In this document: piece after piece, positions 35,770 to 44,318 of the stretch
How positions within the stretch are numbered: the first letter of the stretch is position 1
Layout: every line of letters begins with the position of its first letter
Assembly: GCF_030684675.1 (NCBI RefSeq)
Contig: NZ_JAUXXZ010000077.1
Coordinates: 31,129-95,128, forward strand
Direction: 5' to 3'
DNA: 64,000 nucleotides
Source of the DNA: Daejeonella sp.
GTDB taxonomy: Bacteria; Bacteroidota; Bacteroidia; Sphingobacteriales; Sphingobacteriaceae
Translations under genes and position numbers: made by a program
The notes under the pieces: generated by a model
Told to the model about the DNA's origin: nothing
The model's input: only the letters and a program-made list of their open reading frames with translations
Databases searched by the model: none

Positions 35770-36117
35770 ATGAGGCTGATCATTGAAATTCTATTAATGG
35801 GTGCAGCTGTCGCCATTGCTGCTTACCTGCTTCCGGGAGTTGATGTTGAAAATTTCTGGAGTGCCATTATTGCAGGGATACTTATTGCTCTTGCAAACGC
35901 AACCATCGGCACAATTCTCCGTATTCTAACCTTTCCGATCAATTTTCTTACGCTGGGTTTGGTTTCTTTCATTATTACCGTTCTCATGGTACTATTAGTC
36001 GACAACCTGATGGAAACCTTTAATACCAGCGGGTTTTTCTCTGCCGTGCTTTTTGCAATTGTACTTGCTCTGATCAATATGATATTTTCGGCATTTCATT
36101 CAGAGAAGTCCGCTTAG
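35770..36117 (+). CDS. Phage_holin_4_2 (YvlD-type) membrane protein
   Basis: This 115-aa protein has four transmembrane helices. LLPGVDVENFWSAIIAGILIALANATIGTILRILTFPINFLTLGL is the diagnostic pattern of the family often called 'phage holin family 4/superfamily IV' or YvlD. Despite the name, these are chromosomal membrane proteins of unknown function and there is no phage context here. It stands alone between two minus-strand genes. Confidence 0.9.
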   Translation: MRLIIEILLMGAAVAIAAYLLPGVDVENFWSAIIAGILIALANATIGTILRILTFPINFLTLGLVSFIITVLMVLLVDNLMETFNTSGFFSAVLFAIVLALINMIFSAFHSEKSA

Positions 36118-36163
36118 ATATAATCCCGATCACTGTTTTCCCTTGTTATGGAATTGTATGTTA

Positions 36164-38281
36164 TTATTCTTTCAAAGCCTCAGTTACCCTGATTACCAGA
36201 AGAGACTTGTCTTTCGCTGCCTGAGCAAATACCTCTTTGTTATCTGCCATCCGGTAATGTTTCCCGAGTTTTTCGATAGCCGCAGCCCTTACTTGTGAAA
36301 CCTGATCATGAAGAGCCATTTCTTTCAATGTTTCATGAACGGCTTTACGCTCATCATCCGACAGATTTTCAATAACAGATAAGGCCGTATGACGAACAAG
36401 CCAGCTCTTATCTTTCAGCGCTGAAACCACTGTATTTCTCGCTGCAGCTTCTTCCTTCATATCCTTCAGTTTCATTATTGCTTCAATCCTGTCCATAAAT
36501 AATGGTGCATGTTGATATTGAAAAATATACTCCTGGATATTTTTTACTTCGGTTTTTTCAGCAAGAACATACTTTTCAGCATCAACATTCACAAGATCCG
36601 GAGGGTTTGCTGAGGGGAAAATGAACGATTGATTTTGCCTTTCAAGGATAATTTCTTTACGCTCAACCTTCGATCCAGAATAAATGTCTATAGCCATTGG
36701 AATTCGGTAAAGAGGTGTTTCTGATAGATTCTGATCCTGGGTAATATTAACACTAATCTCTCTTTTCACCGGATCATAAGAATTCTGAATACTTAAAACC
36801 GGATGTCCTGAAGCAAGGAACCATTGATTGAAAAACCAATTTAAGTCCATGCCGGTAATTTCCTCAAAGACAAGCCTGAGGTCATGAATTTCAGCCGTTT
36901 TATAGGAATGCTTCTTCAGATAAAGCTTTAAAGATTCAAAAAATGCCTCATCTCCGACCGTCTTTCTAAGCATATGCAGTATCCGTCCACCTTTATGATA
37001 ACTGATCTCATCAAACATTTGCTCTCTATCGGCATAATCAAAACGGATCACATCCGGTTCTGATTTTCGTTTATTTCCGATATAAACCGACATATCCTCC
37101 AGACCTTTCAAATCAGCCTGATCCCTGCCATATTTATATTCTTCCCATAGATATTCTCCGTAGGTGGCAAAAGATTCATTCAGAGGCAGATTAGCCCATG
37201 ATTCGGCTGTAACCAGGTTCCCAAACCATTGATGAAATAGCTCATGAGCTATGATATCTTCGTGATTTTCATCCAGATACTGACCCGCTGACATATTCAT
37301 ACCCTCGAAAAATACAGACGCAGTAGTATTTTCCATAGCCCCGCTCACAAAATCACGTACAACGATCTGTGAGTATTTATCCCATGGATATTCAATTCCG
37401 AATTTATTTGAGAAAAACTCCATCATCTCAGGGGTTTTTCCAAATACCAGCTTTGCGGTAGAAGCGTAAGCGGGTTCGGTATAATAACTAACCTCCTTAC
37501 CCCGCCATTTATCCTTAGTAATTGTAAAATCTCCGACTGCCAGCATGGTCAAATAAGTAGAGTGCTGCTGCTCCTGTCTCCAGCTGTCTGTCCGGGTACC
37601 ATCCCCATTCATGCTCGAAAATTCCAGCGTACCATTCGAAAGGCTGACAAACTCATTTGGCACTGTAATATTAAGTTCCTGAGTCATTTTCTCCTGAGTG
37701 CCATTTATGGTTGGAAACCAGTTCGAATTACATTCTGTTTCACCTTGTGTCCAGATCTGTCTCGGTTTCCCTTTATCCTTTCCGTCTCTATTTATAAAAT
37801 AAATACCACGATCACCCGCCGAAGCAATATCCTCACCGATCTTTAATTTATTGGGCATTGCTACATAATCAATAAATACAGTGTATTTCTGATCTCTGGT
37901 GTATATCTTATCAAGACTGATCCTTAGTAGTTTGCCATCGTAAGTATATCGCAGTGGCTTTTTATCATAGCTGTTAACCAATGAAACGGAGTTAAAACGA
38001 AAGCCATTGGCATTCAATACCAGCTGATCAGAAGGGTAGAAATAAGGTTTAGCAAGAATTGTAGCCTTTCCAATTACGTAGGCGCTATCCCAATCAAAAC
38101 TAAGATCAAGCCGGATATTTAATATATCTGTATTCTTAGTATAGCTTCCCCTGTAAACCACTGAGCCCTTTGAATTTTCAACAACCGTAACCGGATCAAG
38201 ATTTACCATTCTTGGTGCAGAACAAGCCAGCAGAAATATTGAGACCAGGATAGGGTAGCAGAAGATAAATTTTGTTTTCAT
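36164..38281 (-). CDS. M1 family metallopeptidase (lipoprotein)
   Basis: This 705-aa protein starts at the ATG at 38281; the tracked ORF extends 24 codons further upstream but only this start leads into a lipoprotein signal (MKTKFIFCYPILVSIFLLAC). The aminopeptidase motifs are GAMEN at about 313 and HELFHQWFGN at about 344 with the third ligand in NESFATYGE. The C-terminal region (about 600-705) has HEAT-like helical repeats. It should trim N-termini of peptides at the periplasmic or surface side. The preceding 87-bp gap is highly structured. Confidence 0.94.
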   Translation of the reverse strand: MKTKFIFCYPILVSIFLLACSAPRMVNLDPVTVVENSKGSVVYRGSYTKNTDILNIRLDLSFDWDSAYVIGKATILAKPYFYPSDQLVLNANGFRFNSVSLVNSYDKKPLRYTYDGKLLRISLDKIYTRDQKYTVFIDYVAMPNKLKIGEDIASAGDRGIYFINRDGKDKGKPRQIWTQGETECNSNWFPTINGTQEKMTQELNITVPNEFVSLSNGTLEFSSMNGDGTRTDSWRQEQQHSTYLTMLAVGDFTITKDKWRGKEVSYYTEPAYASTAKLVFGKTPEMMEFFSNKFGIEYPWDKYSQIVVRDFVSGAMENTTASVFFEGMNMSAGQYLDENHEDIIAHELFHQWFGNLVTAESWANLPLNESFATYGEYLWEEYKYGRDQADLKGLEDMSVYIGNKRKSEPDVIRFDYADREQMFDEISYHKGGRILHMLRKTVGDEAFFESLKLYLKKHSYKTAEIHDLRLVFEEITGMDLNWFFNQWFLASGHPVLSIQNSYDPVKREISVNITQDQNLSETPLYRIPMAIDIYSGSKVERKEIILERQNQSFIFPSANPPDLVNVDAEKYVLAEKTEVKNIQEYIFQYQHAPLFMDRIEAIMKLKDMKEEAAARNTVVSALKDKSWLVRHTALSVIENLSDDERKAVHETLKEMALHDQVSQVRAAAIEKLGKHYRMADNKEVFAQAAKDKSLLVIRVTEALKE

Positions 38282-38300
38282 AAGAAAAATTTGTTTTTTA

Positions 38301-38359
38301 AGTCCCGTGCAAGCGGGACTCCATATGCTTTTCAGGCAGGTACTTTCCTGCAAATGGAG
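38301..38359. repeat. Two adjacent hairpins between the TlpA-like and M1 peptidase genes
   Basis: AGTCCCG/CGGGACT (38301-38307 and 38314-38320) form a 7-bp stem. Next to it a nested stem pairs CTCCAT with ATGGAG (38319-38324 and 38354-38359), enclosing GCAGG/CCTGC (38336-38340 and 38347-38351). The first hairpin lies about 20 bp before the M1 start and could influence its translation. No T-tract follows on either strand. Confidence 0.5.
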
Positions 38360-38368
38360 CTTTATTTT

Positions 38369-39616
38369 CTATTGTTCAAGCAGCAGATTATCAATTGTTT
38401 TTTCGAATTCCTTTTTAAAATTCGCATAATGAACTCCAGTTCCGGGTCCGCTGAAACCGGTATGAACCTTTCTGACTTTGCCTTTCTTATCAATAATAAT
38501 CAAAGTTGGAAAACCCATAAAACTCTTTAACATTGGCAGACTTTTCGCCACTTCGGCTTTATCATTTATATAGCCTGTAATTAACATATCATATGGAACG
38601 GCAAACCTTTCGCGTAAACGTAAAATATTTCGCTTTGACCGTTCATAATCAGCAGTACGTTCATAAGCCAAAGCAACGATTTCAAGCCCCTTGCGCTGAT
38701 ACTTTTTGTAAAATGGAACCAGATAGGCAGTTTCATCCATACAATTTGGACACCAGGATCCAAAAAACTGTACCAAAACAATTTTATTCTTAAATTTTGA
38801 ATCAGATAGGGACACATTCTTACGATTCAGATCAGGAAAAGAAAAATCTATTTTATCAAATCCATCTTTCAAAGCTGTTATTGAATAGGCATCAGGCAGG
38901 ATAGCCTTTTCATCCCGCTTAGCGGTCCAGGTCTGAACAGAAGAAAGTCCGGAATAGAAATTTCCATCAACTATTGTATTGTTGTCCAGTATTTTGCCTG
39001 TAAACAGAAAGGCATGACTACCATCGAAACAGGAAAGATAAATGTTATCGTCTGAAACAGTTCCCTCCAGAAAACGGTAATCCCCTGTACTGGTTAAAAA
39101 AGTGCCTAGAAGGCGGCCATTCTGCTGGGTAAATTCTCCAATGGCAGGAATTGATTTACCCGTCTTTGTGTCCTCAAAGTTAACAGACCAACGACCAGAC
39201 ATAACAAATTCAGGTTTGGTATTCGCCTTGAAAAAACGCCATGAATAACCATTTTTGGCCTCAATCATCATTACTTCGCTACTATCTGCAAATTGTTTAA
39301 TCCATTGTCCGTTCAGAGACCCATTCTTGATTTTTGCCCTGATCTCAGAATCAAAAAGAGGCATTTGAATAAATATGGAATCTGATACCGTTGAAATTTC
39401 ATTAACCCTGAACCTTTCGTCCCCGTTTATAACATCAAGAAATTTCTTACCAGCCGAATCGATTACTTCAAAGTTAAAAGGTATTTCGGCCCCTGAAGAT
39501 GTCTTGAGCGTAGCACGCCATATACCTTTATCCAGTTGATTATCCGAATTACCCTGGCATGCATATAAACTGCTGAGTAGAAAAAGGAAAGTTATAATTT
39601 TGAAGCAATGTTTCAT
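38369..39616 (-). CDS. TlpA/thioredoxin-like lipoprotein
   Basis: This 415-aa protein has a lipoprotein signal (MKHCFKIITFLFLLSSLYAC). An N-terminal region of beta strands (about 25-250) resembles the DUF4369-type substrate-recognition part of Bacteroidota TlpA proteins. The C-terminal thioredoxin domain (about 260-410) has the active site GSWCPNCMDE. The CPNC dipeptide Pro-Asn is unlike CPPC/CGPC and could change the redox potential. It probably acts as a periplasmic disulfide reductase. Confidence 0.9.
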   Translation of the reverse strand: MKHCFKIITFLFLLSSLYACQGNSDNQLDKGIWRATLKTSSGAEIPFNFEVIDSAGKKFLDVINGDERFRVNEISTVSDSIFIQMPLFDSEIRAKIKNGSLNGQWIKQFADSSEVMMIEAKNGYSWRFFKANTKPEFVMSGRWSVNFEDTKTGKSIPAIGEFTQQNGRLLGTFLTSTGDYRFLEGTVSDDNIYLSCFDGSHAFLFTGKILDNNTIVDGNFYSGLSSVQTWTAKRDEKAILPDAYSITALKDGFDKIDFSFPDLNRKNVSLSDSKFKNKIVLVQFFGSWCPNCMDETAYLVPFYKKYQRKGLEIVALAYERTADYERSKRNILRLRERFAVPYDMLITGYINDKAEVAKSLPMLKSFMGFPTLIIIDKKGKVRKVHTGFSGPGTGVHYANFKKEFEKTIDNLLLEQ

Positions 39617-39633
39617 AGAATGAGCCTGGCTGT

Positions 39634-40773
39634 CTATTTCAAAATCTCACGCGCAATCACAATGCGCTGAATCTCAGATGTTCCTTCATAGATCTGGGTT
39701 ATCTTTGCATCGCGCATCAAACGTTCAACATGGAATTCTTTGACAAATCCATAACCCCCATGTATCTGAACTGCTTCAACAGTAGTTTTCATCGCTACCT
39801 GCGAGGCAAAGAGTTTAGCCATAGAGCTAGCCTGAGCATATGGAAGTCCCTGATCTTTTAACCAGGCAGCTTTTAAGCAGAGCATTCTGGCAGCTTCAAT
39901 TTCGGTAGCCATATCTGCGAGCTTAAACTGAATTGCCTGATGACCGGATATTGGTTTTCCAAATGCCCTGCGTTCCTGAGAGTATTGCAGAGCCAGTTCA
40001 TAAGCACCTGAAGCAATCCCCAATGCCTGAGAAGCAATCCCTATACGTCCTCCATCCAGTGTTTTCATAGCAAATGAGAATCCAAAACCCTCCTCACCAA
40101 TTCGATTCTCTTTGGGTACTTTTACATCGGTAAACATCAATGAATGCGTATCCGATCCACGTATTCCAAGTTTATTTTCTTTCGGACCTATTGTAAAACC
40201 CTCCATACCTTTCTCAACGATTAGTGCATTTATTCCCTTATGTCTTTGTGCAGGATTGGTTTGGGCAATGACAAGATAGGTAGAGGCATTTCCACCATTA
40301 GTGATCCAATTTTTAGTTCCATTGAGGAGGTAATGATCGCCCATATCGATCGCACTGGTTTGCTGTGAGGTGGCATCAGAGCCGGCTTCAGGTTCAGAAA
40401 GACAAAAAGCACCCAATTTTTCGCCTGCTGCCAGTGGTTTAAGATATTTTTCCTTTTGAAAGTCAGAACCATATTTCTCAAGGCCGAAGCAAACCAATGA
40501 GTTATTTACCGAAACCACCACTGAGGCCGATGCATCAATTTTTGATAGCTCTTCCATAGCGAGTACATACGAAATGGTATCAAGTCCTGATCCATTATAC
40601 TTTGGATCAACCATCATCCCGAGAAAACCAAGTTCTCCCAGTTTTTTGATCTGCTCATGTGGAAATTTTTGATGCTCGTCCCGTTCTATTACACCGGGCT
40701 TCAATTCACTATTGGCAAAATCCCTGGCTGCCTGCTGAATCATCAGCTGCTCCTCCGTAAATTCGAAAAACAT
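39634..40773 (-). CDS. Acyl-CoA dehydrogenase (short-chain/butyryl type)
   Basis: This 379-aa flavoprotein shows CLSEPEAGSDATSQQTSA, a substrate-pocket signature, ERRAFGKPISGHQAIQFKLADMA, and the C-terminal IYEGTSEIQRIVIARE in which Glu is the catalytic base. It oxidises acyl-CoA to enoyl-CoA with FAD. The tracked ORF begins at TTG 40794; the ATG at 40773 (MFFEFTEEQL) is family-typical. It lies 17 bp upstream of the TlpA-like gene on the same strand, but the functional link is unclear. Confidence 0.95.
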   Translation of the reverse strand: MFFEFTEEQLMIQQAARDFANSELKPGVIERDEHQKFPHEQIKKLGELGFLGMMVDPKYNGSGLDTISYVLAMEELSKIDASASVVVSVNNSLVCFGLEKYGSDFQKEKYLKPLAAGEKLGAFCLSEPEAGSDATSQQTSAIDMGDHYLLNGTKNWITNGGNASTYLVIAQTNPAQRHKGINALIVEKGMEGFTIGPKENKLGIRGSDTHSLMFTDVKVPKENRIGEEGFGFSFAMKTLDGGRIGIASQALGIASGAYELALQYSQERRAFGKPISGHQAIQFKLADMATEIEAARMLCLKAAWLKDQGLPYAQASSMAKLFASQVAMKTTVEAVQIHGGYGFVKEFHVERLMRDAKITQIYEGTSEIQRIVIAREILK

Positions 40774-40922
40774 AATAATTGGTTTATTGCCCAAAATTAA
40801 TGTTTCGGGCTTGATTAGTATTTGCTCCTTTGCAAATATTAAGAAATATTTCCGTTAGTTATACGGAGGATTGTGGAATCTGCTGTAAAAACTTATCTAT
40901 GACAAATACCTGATTGATAATT

Positions 40923-41417
40923 TCAGGAATTGGATCTGATTTTTTTCTCAATAAGGGTTGTAGAATAACCGCTAAGATATTCGATGGTCTTTACTTCTCC
41001 ACCGTATTGCAATACCAGATCGGCACCAACAATCTGCTCAATGGAATAATCAGCCCCCTTAACCAGAATGTCTGGCCTCACCAATTCAATCAGATGAAGT
41101 GGTGTAGGCTCATCAAAGATTACAACAGCATCCACAAAGGAAAATGAAGCAAGCATTACCGAACGGGAAAGCTGATCTATAATTGGCCGGCCCGGACCTT
41201 TCAATGCTGATGCAGATTCATCAGAATTTAAGCCAATCACTAATTTATCTCCCATGTCAGCAGCCTTCGACAGATAATCAATATGCCCTAAATGAAGTAA
41301 ATCAAAGCAACCATTGGTAAACACTAATTTTTTTCCGAGTAGACGCCATACATTCAGCGCAGACTTTATCTGCCCTGTAGTATAAATCTTACTTTTAATA
41401 TTATCCAGTCTGCTCAT
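40923..41417 (-). CDS. D-glycero-beta-D-manno-heptose 1-phosphate adenylyltransferase (HldE C-domain type)
   Basis: This 164-aa nucleotidyltransferase has VFTNGCFDLLHLGHIDYL (HxGH motif), VIGLNSDESASALKGPGRPI, and VKGADYSIEQIVGADLV. These match the RfaE2/HldE adenylyltransferase domain as a separate protein. It makes ADP-heptose for the lipopolysaccharide inner core. The kinase domain (HldE-N) is not in this window. It overlaps the upstream flippase-like gene by 17 bp. Confidence 0.93.
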   Translation of the reverse strand: MSRLDNIKSKIYTTGQIKSALNVWRLLGKKLVFTNGCFDLLHLGHIDYLSKAADMGDKLVIGLNSDESASALKGPGRPIIDQLSRSVMLASFSFVDAVVIFDEPTPLHLIELVRPDILVKGADYSIEQIVGADLVLQYGGEVKTIEYLSGYSTTLIEKKIRSNS

Positions 41418-42408
41418 TTTGCTTTTTACCAGTTGATTGCTTCAGGAACAAAATTAAACTTAATGAACCAATAATAAGAACAATTAATGTTTGGGTTGTA
41501 TGAACCAGTAATGCATAGGAAAGGCCATCAATTTTGGATATTCCATATATGGTCAAACCCTCCGAAACCATCCAGTGAAAGGCACCTATCCCTCCCTGAA
41601 CTGGCGCAATCATTGCAAGACTTCCAAAAACCAGGGTAGAAAGTGCTGCACCCGGGCCGAGAGAAGAAGTAGCGCTCAGAGCAAAAAAACACAAGTAAGA
41701 TGAAAGCCCGTAAAGCAACCAGATGAACACCGAACTTAGTACAAATGCGGTCTTATTGTCCAGATTTTTAACTGAAAGTATTCCGGTTTTCATTCCTGAA
41801 AAAAATTTTAAAATACGATTGGAAATCCCCCATTTTTTCCTTTTCATCAGGATAAGAAAGAAGATAATAATCATTATCAACAGGAAAAATGCAAAGATCA
41901 GCAAGGTAATATCTCCACTTCTACCGCTCAATTTAATGAGGACATGCTCGTACAAAAAGCCGGATAACAATTTGAATTCTAACATTATAGCCATTGCAAA
42001 TACGATTCCCAGCATCAGCAAATCAACCATACGCTCAGCAATTACAGTCCCCAATAGCTTAATTACAGGGATTTTGTCCGATTTATTTATCACGCTGCAT
42101 CTTGCGAGCTCCCCCATGCGTGGAAATGCCAGATTAGCAAGATATCCCATGATTACTGCATGAAAAGTGTTTAGCATAGAAGGCGTGCCATGCCCAAGCG
42201 AGCCAATCATTAAATTCCATCTGTATGCTCTCATGACATGTGCAAGCAAACTCGCGATAACGGAAAGGAAAACCCAGCCAAAATCTGCCTTCTTCAGATC
42301 AGAAAGCATTTTATTAAGATCCTGCCCTTTGAAAGCTAAATATAAAAGCAATACACCGATGATCAGGAATACCAGGTATCTGATAAATGTGACGAGCGAA
42401 ATTCTCAA
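41401..42408 (-). CDS. Lysylphosphatidylglycerol synthase TM-region/flippase-like membrane protein
   Basis: This 335-aa protein has about eight transmembrane helices. ADFGWVFLSVIASLLAHVMRAYRWNLMI, NTFHAVIMGYLANLAFPRMGELAR and PVQGGIGAFHWMVSEGL are hallmarks of the UPF0104/AglD family (lysylphosphatidylglycerol synthase TM region). Members are implicated in lipid flipping, and the Bacteroidota ones are uncharacterised. It overlaps both panC (4 bp) and the heptose adenylyltransferase gene (17 bp), suggesting tight translational coupling. Confidence 0.88.
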   Translation of the reverse strand: MRISLVTFIRYLVFLIIGVLLLYLAFKGQDLNKMLSDLKKADFGWVFLSVIASLLAHVMRAYRWNLMIGSLGHGTPSMLNTFHAVIMGYLANLAFPRMGELARCSVINKSDKIPVIKLLGTVIAERMVDLLMLGIVFAMAIMLEFKLLSGFLYEHVLIKLSGRSGDITLLIFAFFLLIMIIIFFLILMKRKKWGISNRILKFFSGMKTGILSVKNLDNKTAFVLSSVFIWLLYGLSSYLCFFALSATSSLGPGAALSTLVFGSLAMIAPVQGGIGAFHWMVSEGLTIYGISKIDGLSYALLVHTTQTLIVLIIGSLSLILFLKQSTGKKQNEQTG

Positions 42409-43259
42409 TATAAATTTTCTTTATTCAGGTACATATTATCTATAATCCTGATTTTACCTATTCTGGCAGCTACCAAAGCGATCATTGTTGCCGCCCTTTT
42501 AGAAGTAACTGGCTCAAATGTGCGAGCATTAAAAATTTCGAAATATTCAGTCTCAATTCCAGGACATGATTCAAGAAAGGTATTAACCTTTTTCTTAATC
42601 TGCTTAAGCGGTTCTGTTTTGAATAATTCCTGTGCCAATGTGAGCGATTTGTGTAAAGCAAGGGCCTGCATTCTTTCCCCGGGTAAGAGGTAAACATTAC
42701 GGGAACTCATTGCAAGGCCATCATCTTCCCTGATAATCGGGCAAATAACCAGTTTCACTCTGATCTTTAATTTTTTGACCATATGTGCAATCACCATTAT
42801 CTGCTGATAGTCCTTCTGCCCAAAAAATGCATAATCAGGCTTCACGGTATCAAAAAGCTTCTTTACGATTTGAGTTACCCCCTGATAATGACCCGGTCTG
42901 ATCTTTCCTTCAAGGATCTTATCCAGATTACCCAGCTCGATTTTCCAGAATTCTGAACTATTATACATCTCATCCACTTCAGGAAGAAATAAAACATCGC
43001 ATTTAAATTCTCTTAATTTTTTGAGATCTTCTTCTATTGGTCTTGGATAATTTTCGAGATCTTTTTTATCATTAAACTGTGTTGGATTTACAAAAATGCT
43101 GCAAACCACAACATCTGTCTTCCTGCGAGCCGTCTCTATCAAGGACAGGTGACCAGCATGCAAAGCACCCATGGTCGGGACAAATCCAATGGACTTGCCT
43201 GCTGAACGTAAATCATCCAGATAGTGATGAATGGCTTCTCTGTTGTTGAAGATTTTCAA
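42405..43259 (-). CDS. panC: Pantoate-beta-alanine ligase
   Basis: This 284-aa protein has GFVPTMGALHAGHLSLIE (the HIGH-type motif), SIFVNPTQFNDKKDLENYPRP, FFGQKDYQQIMVI, and AMSSRNVYL. It joins pantoate and beta-alanine to give pantothenate. No ATG start exists. A TTG at 43259 (MKIFNNREA) matches the usual family N-terminus; an earlier TTG at 43286 adds nine residues and is an alternative. It heads a minus-strand operon with the flippase-like and heptose genes and is divergent from the GT5 gene. Confidence 0.93.
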   Translation of the reverse strand: MKIFNNREAIHHYLDDLRSAGKSIGFVPTMGALHAGHLSLIETARRKTDVVVCSIFVNPTQFNDKKDLENYPRPIEEDLKKLREFKCDVLFLPEVDEMYNSSEFWKIELGNLDKILEGKIRPGHYQGVTQIVKKLFDTVKPDYAFFGQKDYQQIMVIAHMVKKLKIRVKLVICPIIREDDGLAMSSRNVYLLPGERMQALALHKSLTLAQELFKTEPLKQIKKKVNTFLESCPGIETEYFEIFNARTFEPVTSKRAATMIALVAARIGKIRIIDNMYLNKENLY

Positions 43260-43332
43260 ATTAAAATTTGATTTTAATGGGCTCAAAAATGGTTAAATAC
43301 TTAAACAGAACCAAAACAACTTGCGTAATTCG

Positions 43333-43363
43333 TTGATATTTCATAAGATAATGATTACCTTTG
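43333..43363 (+). promoter_or_regulatory. Candidate promoter of the GT5 gene (TTG-N20-TACCTTTG)
   Basis: TTG at 43333-43335 is separated by 20 bp from TACCTTTG at 43356-43363. The -7 box matches the consensus and the -33 is partial. The GT5 start codon is 43 bp downstream. Confidence 0.5.
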
Positions 43364-43406
43364 CTCTTCGAAAACTTTTCTTAAACTCAAATTAATCAAA
43401 CCGGAG

Positions 43407-44231
43407 ATGGCAAAAACGAAGATTCTTTTTATTACGCATGAGATGTCGCCTTTCCTTGAACTTACCAAAATTTCTGAGATTACCCGTCACTTACCTCAGG
43501 CTATGCAGGACAAAGGATTTGAAATCCGCATTCTGATGCCACGTTTTGGAAATATTAATGAGCGCCGCAACAGACTACATGAAGTAATACGACTTTCGGG
43601 CATGAACATCATTATAAATGATAATGATAACCCCCTAATTATTAAGGTTGCTTCAATCCCTTCTGCCAGAATGCAGGTATATTTCCTTGATAATGAAGAA
43701 TACTTTCAGAGAAAGCATGTATTTACTGATAACAACAATAAATTCTATGCCGACAATGACGAAAGAACCATATTCTTCTGTAAAGGAGCGCTTGAAACCG
43801 TTAAAAAACTAGGCTGGTCTCCAGATGTCGTACACTGTCATGGATGGATGAGTGCCCTTGTTCCTGCTTATTTGAAGACTTTGTATAAAGACGACCCTAC
43901 TTTTAAGAATTCAAAAGTGGTTTATTCTTTATATGAGGATAATTTTGACACCTCTTTAAGTGCAGAATTTGCTACAAAAGCAATCATGAACGGAATGAAT
44001 GCTGAGCATACTGAAATGTATTCTGATGCTACCAACACCGCCTTGAACCTGGGAGCAATCTCTTATTCTGATGCAGTGGTTTGTGCCTGCGAAAATATCA
44101 ATGAAGAAGTGTTAAAGTTTGTTAAAAAATCTAATAAACCGCTTTTGGAATTCAATTCCACTTCAGATTACGAAAATTATTATAACCTTTACGAAGAAAT
44201 TGCTAGCGAAGAATTAGTGTCATTAGCCTAA
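43407..44231 (+). CDS. Glycogen/starch synthase N-terminal (GT5) domain protein
   Basis: This 274-aa protein contains ILFITHEMSPFLELTKISEITRHLPQAMQDKGFEIRILMPRFG and DVVHCHGWMSALVPAYLKT, i.e. the GT5 catalytic N-domain of starch synthases. It ends near residue 270, where the second Rossmann (GT1/C-terminal) domain would begin. The KxGG ADP-glucose motif reads KISE, not KTGGL, so normal synthase activity is doubtful. The same truncated form next to panC is common in Bacteroidota; its function is unknown. Confidence 0.9.
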   Translation: MAKTKILFITHEMSPFLELTKISEITRHLPQAMQDKGFEIRILMPRFGNINERRNRLHEVIRLSGMNIIINDNDNPLIIKVASIPSARMQVYFLDNEEYFQRKHVFTDNNNKFYADNDERTIFFCKGALETVKKLGWSPDVVHCHGWMSALVPAYLKTLYKDDPTFKNSKVVYSLYEDNFDTSLSAEFATKAIMNGMNAEHTEMYSDATNTALNLGAISYSDAVVCACENINEEVLKFVKKSNKPLLEFNSTSDYENYYNLYEEIASEELVSLA

Positions 44232-44318
44232 GCGTAAAAAGCAGAGCTCCAGGAACAATGAGGGGTAGTAATAAAATAGCAAAGAACCTGCAAGCTTTTA
44301 AAAATTAATGTAATACGG

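Noticed and set aside
35770-36117. Prophage suggested by the 'phage holin' family name
   Set aside because: The family is mostly chromosomal and no other phage gene is near.
41723-42163. 146-aa plus-strand ORF
   Set aside because: Antisense shadow of the flippase-like membrane protein; no coding signals of its own.
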